Positions 16,734-24,400 of a stretch of 25,461 nucleotides of DNA are shown here, piece by piece; the first letter of the stretch is position 1; every line of letters begins with the position of its first letter. The notes below the pieces were generated by a model. That model saw only the letters and a program-made list of their open reading frames with translations, had not been told where the DNA came from and made no database searches. A program made the translations under genes and the position numbers. The DNA is taken from NCBI GenBank assembly GCA_934394435.1, contig CAKRRN010000036.1:1-25461 (forward strand). Reading direction: 5' to 3'. The DNA comes from an uncultured Bacteroidaceae bacterium. Lineage in GTDB: Bacteria > Bacteroidota > Bacteroidia > Bacteroidales > Bacteroidaceae.

Positions 16734-16815
16734 TGCCCAGAACAGGACTCGAACCTGCACACCTCACGGCACACGCACCTGAAACGTGCGCGTCTACCAA
16801 TTCCGCCACCTGGGC
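16734..16815 (-). tRNA. tRNA-Leu(CAG), copy 2 in transcription order
   Basis: 82 nt. Acceptor GCCCAGG pairs with TCTGGGC (one G-U), with discriminator A. The anticodon arm is CACGT-TTCAGGT-GCGTG, giving CAG. The T loop is TTCGAGT. A long class II variable arm (TGCCGTGAGGTG) is present. CCA is not encoded. It differs from the copy at 17078-17159 at two variable-arm positions only. Confidence 0.95.
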
Positions 16816-16839
16816 TCATTAAGATTGAAGATTATTTTG

Positions 16840-16912
16840 AGCGGAAAACGAGACTCGAACTCGCGACCCCAACCTTGGCAAGGTTGTGCTCTACCAACTG
16901 AGCTATTTCCGC
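16840..16912 (-). tRNA. tRNA-Gly(GCC), copy 2 in transcription order
   Basis: 73 nt. Acceptor GCGGAAA/TTTCCGC, discriminator U, D loop AGCTCAGTTGGTAGAGC, anticodon arm CAACC-TTGCCAA-GGTTG giving GCC, T loop TTCGAGT. CCA is not encoded. It is identical in the body to the copy at 17183-17255. Confidence 0.96.
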
Positions 16913-16940
16913 AGACATCCCTTCTGATAAAGAAAAGAAG

Positions 16941-17021
16941 TGAAGAGGAGGAGACTCGAACTCCCACGCCTCGCGGCACTACCACCTCAAAGTAGCGCGT
17001 CTACCATTCCGCCACCTCTCC
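16941..17021 (-). tRNA. tRNA-Leu(GAG)
   Basis: 81 nt. Acceptor GGAGAGG pairs with CCTCTTC (one G-U), with discriminator A. The anticodon arm is CTACT-TTGAGGT-GGTAG, giving GAG. A long variable arm TGCCGCGAGGCG and T loop TTCGAGT confirm class II leucine identity. It sits between the two Gly-Leu pairs. CCA is not encoded. Confidence 0.95.
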
Positions 17022-17077
17022 ATTCTTGTTTGTAATCAGTAAGAGATTCATATCAAGATGGAATCTTGATTGTATTG

Positions 17078-17159
17078 TGCCCAGAACAGGACTCGAACCT
17101 GCACGCCTCGCGGCACACGCACCTGAAACGTGCGCGTCTACCAATTCCGCCACCTGGGC
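17078..17159 (-). tRNA. tRNA-Leu(CAG), copy 1 in transcription order
   Basis: 82 nt. Same acceptor, anticodon (CAG) and T loop as the copy at 16734-16815. The variable arm is TGCCGCGAGGCG, where one T-to-C change turns a G-U into a G-C pair and the other falls in the arm loop. CCA is not encoded. Confidence 0.95.
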
Positions 17160-17182
17160 ATTGATGATTGTAAATATACTTG

Positions 17183-17255
17183 AGCGGAAAACGAGACTCG
17201 AACTCGCGACCCCAACCTTGGCAAGGTTGTGCTCTACCAACTGAGCTATTTCCGC
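17183..17255 (-). tRNA. tRNA-Gly(GCC), copy 1 in transcription order
   Basis: 73 nt, same cloverleaf as the copy at 16840-16912 with anticodon GCC and discriminator U. It is the first tRNA of the cluster, about 104 nt downstream of the promoter's -7 element. Confidence 0.96.
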
Positions 17256-17358
17256 ATTCTACTTTACTCTACAATCTGTCATCCATCACCTTTAAGTGAT
17301 ATGAATACTCTTATCAGTCTGTCAATGTTTCGCTGCGCAACCTCCTTGATTGCGGTTG

Positions 17359-17390
17359 CAAAGGTAGGCCTTTTTCTGAAACTGACCAAA
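17359..17390 (-). promoter_or_regulatory. Promoter of the tRNA cluster
   Basis: On the minus strand TTTG (17390-17387), 20 nt, then TACCTTTG (17366-17359) match both the -33 and -7 boxes of the Bacteroidales primary-sigma promoter with ideal spacing. The predicted leader before the first tRNA is about 95 nt and would be removed during processing. Confidence 0.8.
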
Positions 17391-17537
17391 CGAATAGCTA
17401 AGAAAATTTGTTTTTTCGTTGAATTAAACGTAAAAAATGAGACTCTGAGGTATGCTTGGGTAGGAAACGAAGGGACTTTACTGTATGTTTCTTTTGTTTT
17501 TTGTCTCATAAGGAAAGTCTGTTTGATAATATTTCCT

Positions 17538-17545
17538 TACCTTTG
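17538..17545 (+). promoter_or_regulatory. Candidate -7 promoter element of the acyl-CoA ligase gene
   Basis: TACCTTTG matches TAnnTTTG and lies 30 bp before the ATG at 17576. No TTTG box at the standard spacing was found (one occurs 12 nt upstream), so the call rests on the -7 box and position. Confidence 0.6.
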
Positions 17546-17575
17546 TTTACGCATGCACCAAATATATTATATATA

Positions 17576-19471
17576 ATGAGTAAGAAGACTATTGTAGACG
17601 TATTTGAAAATAGTGCCAAGCTTTATGCTGACAACACATTCCTAATGGAGAAGGAGGGCAAGACGTGGGTAAACACATCGTATAAGGAAGTGCAGCAGAT
17701 GGTTTACAATCTGGGAGCAGGCTTCCAAGCGTTAGGAGTGAAGAAGGGTGATAGTATGGCTTTGCTCTCAGAGGGCAGAAACTTATGGATTGTGAGCGAA
17801 TTGGCTATGTTTTATGCAGGAGCCATGAATGTGCCTCTGAGTATAAAGCTTGAGGAAAGCAATGACTTGCTCTTCCGTATGATACATGGTGATGTACGCT
17901 TTATCGTTGTCAGTGGAACGCAATTGAAGAAGGTGCGTGCCATCCGCAAGGAGCTTACCGCTGTGGAGCGCGTGATTGTACTGGACAAACAGGAACATTG
18001 GGAAGAGGGAGAGATTGGAATAGAAGAGGTGATGGAGATGGGACGTAAGCGTCTGGCAAGTGTGTCACTGGAAGAGTTTAAGAGCGTGGGACTTAGCCTT
18101 CAGAATGAAGATATTGCTACCATTACTTATACAAGCGGAACGACGGCTGACCCCAAGGGCGTGTGTCTAACTCACCGTAACTATACAGCCAACGTGGAAC
18201 AATGTCTCACCCGTGTACCTATAGACCAGACCTGGCGTACACTCATCATTCTTCCACTCGACCATTGTTTTGCACATGTAGTGGGCTTCTATGTGATGAT
18301 GATGCAGGGTGCTTCTGTGGCTACGGTACAGATAGGCCGTTCTCCCATGGAGACCTTGAAGAATATTCCTTTGAACATAAGGGAGGTGAAACCGCATTTC
18401 ATCCTTTCGGTACCAGCTCTTGCCAAGAGTTTCAAGAAGAACATTGAGCAGAGTATACGTAAGCAGGGCCCCAAAGTGCAGCGTCTCTTTGAGATTGCTA
18501 CAGAAGTACGTAGACGCTATTACGGTGAGAGTTGCTTAGATGGCAAGGGTATGCGTATGTTGCTTCGCCCAGCTGTTGCCTTGTTTGACAAACTGCTGCT
18601 GAGCAAAGTGAGGGAGAGCTTTGGGGGTGAGCTGCGCTTCTTCATCGGTGGTGGTGCCTTATTGGACAAAGATTTGCAGAAGTTTTACATTGGAATCGGA
18701 CTGCCCATGTATCAAGGCTATGGTCTGAGTGAGGCGACTCCAGTAATCAGCACGAACACCCCAGAATACTATCGTCTAGGAAGTAGCGGCAAGTTAGTGG
18801 AACCGCTGGAACTACGTATCTGTGACTCTGATGGCAAAGAGTTGCCCTTGGGCGAGCAGGGTGAGATTGTCGTTAGGGGAGAAAATGTAATGGCTGGTTA
18901 TTGGAAGAATCCAGAAGCAACCGCCGATACTGTACGAGACGGATGGCTCTATACGGGCGACTTAGGCTATATGAGCAAAGAGGGTTTACTATATGTGCTT
19001 GGACGTTTCAAGAGTCTGCTTATCGGCAGCGATGGAGAGAAATACAGTCCAGAAGGCATAGAGGAAGCAATGGTGCAGGCCTGTGATACCATAGACCAAA
19101 TAATGCTCTACAACAACCAGAGTGCTTACACCTCAGCGCTTATTGTTCCCAATCGGGATGCGCTGAAGCGAATCGGCTGTGATTTGCATACTGAGGAGGG
19201 TTGCCTCAAAGCCCTGCAAGAGATACAAAAGGACGTCATGCGCTTTCGTAAAGGGGGCGACCAACAGGGACTTTTCCCCGAACGTTGGTTGCCAGCAACC
19301 TTTGCCGTGCTCAGAGAACCATTTTCAGAGCAGAACCAAATGATCAACAGCACCATGAAAATGGTACGCGGAAAAATAGAAAAGGCTTATGTACAAAGGT
19401 TGGACTACATCTATACAAGCGAAGGTAAGAATATAGAGAACCAGCAGAATATAGATTCTATAAAGGAATAA
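17576..19471 (+). CDS. Long-chain fatty acid-CoA ligase (AMP-forming)
   Basis: 631-residue adenylate-forming enzyme of the FadD/long-chain acyl-CoA synthetase group, which activates fatty acids with ATP and CoA. Start ATG 17576 (MSKKTIVDVFENSAKLY) is preferred; an extension upstream would cross the promoter element. Motifs: P-loop ITYTSGTTADPKG (183-195), YQGYGLSEATP (379-389), GWLYTGDLG (456-464) and the hinge/C-domain GRFKSLLIGSDGEKYSPEGIE (476-496). A lysine-rich end, STMKMVRGKIEKAY, carries the probable catalytic lysine near 600. Substrate chain length is inferred from overall similarity to the long-chain class. The GH43 gene begins 3 bp after its stop, so the two are likely cotranscribed although no shared pathway is obvious. 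Confidence 0.9.
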   Translation: MSKKTIVDVFENSAKLYADNTFLMEKEGKTWVNTSYKEVQQMVYNLGAGFQALGVKKGDSMALLSEGRNLWIVSELAMFYAGAMNVPLSIKLEESNDLLFRMIHGDVRFIVVSGTQLKKVRAIRKELTAVERVIVLDKQEHWEEGEIGIEEVMEMGRKRLASVSLEEFKSVGLSLQNEDIATITYTSGTTADPKGVCLTHRNYTANVEQCLTRVPIDQTWRTLIILPLDHCFAHVVGFYVMMMQGASVATVQIGRSPMETLKNIPLNIREVKPHFILSVPALAKSFKKNIEQSIRKQGPKVQRLFEIATEVRRRYYGESCLDGKGMRMLLRPAVALFDKLLLSKVRESFGGELRFFIGGGALLDKDLQKFYIGIGLPMYQGYGLSEATPVISTNTPEYYRLGSSGKLVEPLELRICDSDGKELPLGEQGEIVVRGENVMAGYWKNPEATADTVRDGWLYTGDLGYMSKEGLLYVLGRFKSLLIGSDGEKYSPEGIEEAMVQACDTIDQIMLYNNQSAYTSALIVPNRDALKRIGCDLHTEEGCLKALQEIQKDVMRFRKGGDQQGLFPERWLPATFAVLREPFSEQNQMINSTMKMVRGKIEKAYVQRLDYIYTSEGKNIENQQNIDSIKE

Positions 19472-19474
19472 AAG

Positions 19475-20476
19475 ATGGGAAATAAGAGGCAGAGATTCTT
19501 TAGGGTCGTTTTCGTTTTAATGGCATTCCTCGCATTCTGTGTGCATACGGTGTCTGCCAAGGGAAAAGATGCCTTATGCTACTGTGATGGGAAACCTATC
19601 TTGATGGCCGATCCGTGTGTCTATGCCAGTAATGGAATCTATTATCTGACGGGCACGTCTACGACAGAGAAAGGATTCGAGTTCTATACATCAGAGGATT
19701 TGAAGCATTGGAAGTACGGTGGCATGCTCTACGAGGCTAAAGGCGAAGTCTACAAGGGTGCCACATGCTTCTGGGCTCCAGAAGTGAAGGTGTATAAGGG
19801 TAAGTTCTATCTCACGTTCAGTTGTTACAGTCCTATGTATCAAGGACTCATTACCTGTCTGGCAGTAAGCAACCGACCAGACGGGGATTATCAAGACTTG
19901 TATGTGCCTTGGATAGATCCGAAGTATTCTGCCATAGACTGTGATATCTTTGTTGACCACTCTGGAGAACCATACCTTTTCTATAGTCATAACTTTACGA
20001 AGGACGGCGTTGCCACGGGGCAGGTATATGCTGCGAGACTGAAGGACGATTTAAGCAATCTGGCAAGCGAGCCTCTGCTGATATCTGTTGCCTCGCAGAA
20101 TTGGGAAAGAGTCAACTGGGAGAAGAATCGGTGCAACGAGGGTCCTTGGGTTATCAGACACAAAGATAAATATGTGATGACCTATTCTGCCAATGACACA
20201 GGATACGAACACTATGGAATCGGACTGTCAGAAGCAGACACTCCTTTGGGACCTTGGAAAAAGTATGATGATAATCCACTGTTGACAACAGACCTAACAC
20301 AAGGTGTCTCGTCACCTGGCCACAACAGCATTGTGGAGGGGTTTGATCGGAAACTTTATATCGCTTATCACCGCCACGCTGATCCCATGTGCAAGAAGCC
20401 CAGTTGGGACAGAGTCGTATGTATAGAGAGAGTAAAATTTTCAAGGAAAGGAAAACTCAGACTCGTCAGGAAATAA
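19475..20476 (+). CDS. Secreted GH43-family glycoside hydrolase
   Basis: 333 residues with a signal peptide (VVFVLMAFLAFCVHTVSA, cleavage near residue 28) and no lipobox, so probably periplasmic or released. It is a five-bladed beta-propeller of glycoside hydrolase family 43, whose members cleave arabinose- or xylose-containing glycans. Expected catalytic residues are the base D46 (LMADPCVYA), the pKa modulator D155 (AIDCDIFVD) and the acid E222 (NEGPWVI). FWAPEVKVYKGKFYL is a typical blade sequence. There is no accessory C-terminal domain. The exact substrate cannot be told. It follows the acyl-CoA ligase by 3 bp. The SusD-like protein downstream suggests a glycan-related neighbourhood, but a promoter and an inverted repeat lie between them. 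Confidence 0.88.
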   Translation: MGNKRQRFFRVVFVLMAFLAFCVHTVSAKGKDALCYCDGKPILMADPCVYASNGIYYLTGTSTTEKGFEFYTSEDLKHWKYGGMLYEAKGEVYKGATCFWAPEVKVYKGKFYLTFSCYSPMYQGLITCLAVSNRPDGDYQDLYVPWIDPKYSAIDCDIFVDHSGEPYLFYSHNFTKDGVATGQVYAARLKDDLSNLASEPLLISVASQNWERVNWEKNRCNEGPWVIRHKDKYVMTYSANDTGYEHYGIGLSEADTPLGPWKKYDDNPLLTTDLTQGVSSPGHNSIVEGFDRKLYIAYHRHADPMCKKPSWDRVVCIERVKFSRKGKLRLVRK

Positions 20477-20519
20477 CGCAACATTGACAGTCTAAACAGT
20501 TTTTCTCTAATGTGATGTT

Positions 20520-20663
20520 TTAATCCCTATCGGTCATTAGATTCCGATTCACATTAGTCTTTTCTTTCGGGCAGATTGTTTTCAAGCGTGTCAAAAGTAT
20601 CATGGACTATGGCGATACTCGCGTGGAAGTAATCTGCCCGAAAGAAAGACAGATAGGGCTTAA
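20520..20663. repeat. 144-bp nested inverted repeat
   Basis: Outer arms TTAATCCCTATC (20520-20531) and GATAGGGCTTAA (20652-20663) match at 11 of 12 positions. Inner arms 20557-20577 and 20631-20650 pair over 20 bp with one bulged T; their core TTTCTTTCGGGCAGATT is a perfect 17 bp. The 53-bp centre continues the pairing: TTTCAAGCG with CGCGTGGAA (8 of 9, one wobble) and AGTATC with GATACT. The whole could be an extended hairpin in DNA or RNA. No T-tract follows, so it is not a standard terminator. Similar motifs recur near the right edge. Confidence 0.75.
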
Positions 20664-20787
20664 TAAGAAATATTCTTTAATAGGAATGATTCTTGCTTCG
20701 GTCAGATGGCCGGATTGTGTTTAATTATTTTCAAAGAAAAAAAAGATTTTTTTTACCCTAAAATATCATATTGCGAAATTTTCTCTA

Positions 20788-20795
20788 TAATTTTG
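20788..20795 (+). promoter_or_regulatory. Candidate -7 promoter element of the small-protein/SusD-like pair
   Basis: TAATTTTG followed by TAACG fits TAnnTTTG; it lies about 93 bp before the ATG at 20889. A TTG occurs 14 nt upstream, shorter than the usual spacing. The A/T-rich run just upstream is compatible with a promoter. Confidence 0.5.
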
Positions 20796-20888
20796 TAACG
20801 TTTCCATTTCGCTTTGATTTGTGATACTCACGCATTTAATCATGAAAACGAACGTGGGACACAATTGTTAAACTTAACGCGAAAGATT

Positions 20889-21458
20889 ATGATGAGAAAA
20901 TTACGCAAACGAGTCCTTGCTTTTTTCGCATGTCTCATGCCTGTTTTCATTTCTGCGCTGGCAGAGGGCGAACACTCAGCATTAGTGGTATGGAATGGCG
21001 AGAAGGAATTGTACAGTTTCTATGTTTCGGATAATCCTGTGTTGAAGATTAGTAATGGAAATGCCCTTGTTCAATCTGACGGAGAATGGGAACAGAAACT
21101 TTATTTCGATACTGTAAAGAACAGGTGTTATTACGAGATACCGATGTCTGAAACCTCTAATTATAAAATCACTATTGAAAAGCGTTCTTATATCGGTCCC
21201 TGGGGAAGCAATGCTGAAACGGGTATCGGTCAGGTATCCTCAGAATCCGTAAGACCCGCATTTTCTTTGAAGGACGGTCTCTTGCGTGTTGAGGGACTAA
21301 AGGAAGGTGAGTCATTGACAGTTTCTACTACTGATGGTAAACTTCTCGGCTCAGTAAAAGTCAGTAAAGAAGGCTATGCTTCATTATCTTTACAGAACGC
21401 CAGAGGTACGATTGTGGTAAAAGCAGGTGAAATAACATTTAAAATCTTGGTAAAATGA
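20889..21458 (+). CDS. Small exported protein with T9SS/Por-like C-terminal sorting domain
   Basis: 189 residues from the first of two adjacent ATGs (20889, 20892). MMRKLRKRVLAFFACLMPVFISALA is a clear signal peptide with probable cleavage after SALA. The mature N-terminal half (HSALVVWNGEKELYSFYVSDNPVLKISNG...) resembles short beta-rich modules common in exported Bacteroidales proteins. The last ~65 residues (GLLRVEGLKEGESLTVSTTDGKLLGSV... GTIVVKAGEITFKILVK) have the form of a type IX secretion/Por sorting domain: a 'V.G...GE.V.V...DG.L' strand pair, then 'G.IVVKAG...FK.LVK'. This points to surface delivery or release, but T9SS genes are not visible here. Its stop overlaps the next start as ATGA, so production is probably coupled to the SusD-like protein. 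Function unknown. Confidence 0.75.
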   Translation: MMRKLRKRVLAFFACLMPVFISALAEGEHSALVVWNGEKELYSFYVSDNPVLKISNGNALVQSDGEWEQKLYFDTVKNRCYYEIPMSETSNYKITIEKRSYIGPWGSNAETGIGQVSSESVRPAFSLKDGLLRVEGLKEGESLTVSTTDGKLLGSVKVSKEGYASLSLQNARGTIVVKAGEITFKILVK

Positions 21459-24400
21459 GAAAGAGTCTGTTTATTATTTGCCTGCTACTAATGATATGGG
21501 CAAATGTCCATACCTATGCACAAGGATTGGGAATATATTTAGGTGGAAAAAGAATTGAACTCCACGAGGGCGACTCTATAAACTTCTCAAACAATGACGA
21601 GGGTGAGGTAGAGGTAAAAGTAAGCAAAGAGGGTAATATCGAGGTATATAAAGGTGATGAGATGACCTTCTTTGGCGACCTGGAGCGTTACTTCCTGGAC
21701 GTGAATAATGCAATGCATAAGAATTATGAGGACCGGCCCGACTTTTTCGGTTATGGTTCCACCATGCACATTAGGGATATCCTTACCGCCGACCTGTATG
21801 TGACGGAAAGTGGGTATAACTGGTTCTCCTCATGGGCGCAGAACAAAAACGTAGGTCCGCGATACGTCAGTACAGTTGCCTTATGGCAATTCTATGAAAA
21901 TGCCATTGATGCGACCAACAAACTAATAGGTGCCATCGATGAGAAAAAAGCGACAGACGTACAGAAAGAGTATCTGGGTGTGGCATATGCGTTTCGTGCT
22001 ATGCTGTATTTGGACATTGCCAGGATGTATGAGTTCCTTCTGAATGGTGACACCAAGCCTTACTCTAACACAGGCAAAAACATCGAGCATCTGACGGTGC
22101 CCATTATCACAGAGAAAACCACTCCAGAGGAATTAGCACAACTTACCCGTGCCACTAGAGAGGAAATGAAGATTTTCATTCAGTCAGACTTGGATAAGGC
22201 TGTTACTTACTTAAAGAAATATGAACGTAGCAGCAAACTCTTGCCAAACCTAAGTTGTGTGTATGGTCTTGAGGCCCGTCTGAACATGTGGGTGGAAAAC
22301 TATCCCGAAGCAGCAAAGATGGCACGAAAGGCTATTGAACAAAGTGAAGCAACACCGCTCAGCGCATCGGAGATGATGAGTCTTGAGGATGGGTTTAATA
22401 CGGCTGAAGCCTCATCGTGGATGTGGGGAGCGCAACCCCGCAAGGATGATTCTGTCGTGCTTTCAGCCCTTTGCAACTGGACCTCATGGATGAGCAATGA
22501 GACAACCTTTGGCTATGCTGAAGCTGGACCTTACGTGAATATTACCCCTTCTCTATATAAGGAGATGCATGTGGATGACATCCGAAAGAATCTGTTTAAG
22601 ATAACGGGGGAGGAGCCTCATTTGCTAGATGATTATAACTGGAATAGACTTCCACAATATGCATCGTTGAAGTTCCGTCCCTACAAAGGCAATATTTCTG
22701 ATTATACTGTAGCTGGCCAATCGGCTTATCCCTTGATGCGTGTGGAAGAAATGTATTTTATTGAGGCGGAAGCATGTGCCCATACATCCGTAGAGGAGGG
22801 TATCGCTCTTCTGAATGCATTTATGAGTAAATACAGGTCGGCAAATTACAATCTCTCAAACGATGTGCTACAGGAATATGTCATTCGGGAAATCGTTGCT
22901 CAAAAACGTATTGAGTTGTGGGGTGAGGGACAGTCTTTCTTTGACTACAAGCGTTTGGATATGCCTGTTAATAGAACTTTAGAGGAAGACAGAAAATATA
23001 TTTCCAGTAGCGAGCAAATAGCCAGCCTGCAGCGTCCTGCTTGGATGAACTTATCTTTTCCCACGCGTAGTACCATGAAATTCAAGTGGAATACGTTTGG
23101 TCAAGAGAATCCAGACCCTTCTGGACGCTATAAAGTGGGTGGAGGAACAGTCGGATTTGGAGAGAATGACTATAGTGTGCAGTTTACGGATGGCATCGTG
23201 CATGAGCTATTCAATCTTAACACTCCCTCTGAGGCCGTTACGGTGACAGCTTCTCCTATTGAATCAGAAGAGGGAATTTCCATTCATGATCCATTCTCCC
23301 AAATAGCAGATTCCACAATGGGCTATCAGAGTTGTCCGTTACGCATCATATTAAACGGTAGTGAAGCGTCTCTGCCCGAACAACCTCTTGGCTTTGTTAT
23401 TGATGGAAACCAAGTGTTGGTGAAGAGTACCGCGAACGGAACATTCCAGAATGGGTTGATCTCCTTCCCCAAGAACAGTATTGTGACCACCTATGGTAGC
23501 GAGGTGAAGGTCGTGAACAACCAAATACTTACAGAGGTAAGAATGCCTGGAAACAAGACTCCCTACTTTAATTTCATGGTTGATTTCCATGCAGGTTTTT
23601 ATCAGTCAAAAGTGTTTTGTCAGAATGGCATACAATATCTGCATGGGTATCTTTACTCTATGGACGAAATGGATGAGGTACGCATTGCCTGTGTGACTCA
23701 GAACCAAGCGGAAGAGACTTTATACCGATTGAAGAGAGAGTCTGACTACGGTGTGACGGTAAAAGATACAGGATGGGTCGATATACCTATGGCAGAACAG
23801 CAAGATAATGAGATAACAATTGTTGGCGTTGGGATAAAAAATGGCTCTGTGATATATTCATACATAAGTAATCCTATAAAATACCCAGACTATACTGGGG
23901 TCATTGATAATGCAAACTTGGCGGAGGATGCAGACGGCAACAAGATTGTCAGATGTCTGTATAACTTTGCTCCTCAAGTAGAGAAGGGCTACTTGGCATT
24001 AGTAGAAAAATACACTTCGGAAGAGGATGTGGCTTTGATGTTCGACGTAGGTACGATTCCTTCGCTTGTCTCAGTAAAGGTTGATCAGTCAACTCAATTC
24101 CTACCTGCCGAGATACCTTTCCCCAAACGGTATGCAGAATACAAATTAGTAGCGATTTCTACTGTAGGTAAGAAGGTGGTAGAGGTTAACAGTTGGACAA
24201 ACTATGGTACGAATCCTGTATATTTCGAGTATCCCCAGCGAAATTTGTCTGTTTCCTTAGGAACAACTGAATATAATTCCGCTACAGGTGCGGTTGATTT
24301 AAAAGTCAACTATAATATCAGCGATTTCCCAAGTGCCTACATCGCCCTTGTTCCTGACAGTCTGATGACTGGTGATGTATGGAAAATACTGATGAGTCTT

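Larger units (their letters stand above)
17256..17575. other. Intergenic region with divergent promoters
   Basis: 320 bp without a gene between the tRNA cluster (minus) and the acyl-CoA ligase (plus). It contains the tRNA promoter (17359-17390) and the ligase promoter element (17538-17545). A short ATCAC/GTGAT inverted repeat (17284-17299) lies in the tRNA leader. An open frame upstream of the ligase start exists here, but it crosses the promoter and is not considered coding. Confidence 0.7.
20477..20888. other. Intergenic region with nested inverted repeat and promoter
   Basis: 412 bp without a convincing gene. It contains a 144-bp nested inverted repeat (20520-20663), an A/T-rich tract around 20730-20770, and a -7 promoter element (20788-20795) for the downstream pair. 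A frame open from a TTG at 20814 leads into the next gene but the ATG at 20889 is the better start. No intrinsic terminator with a T-run follows the GH43 gene. Confidence 0.7.

Noticed and set aside
16574..17244. Several short open frames across the tRNA cluster on both strands
   Set aside because: They are translations of the tRNA genes and their duplicates, including the repeated peptide NSRPQPWQGCALPTE-like pattern, and are not coding.
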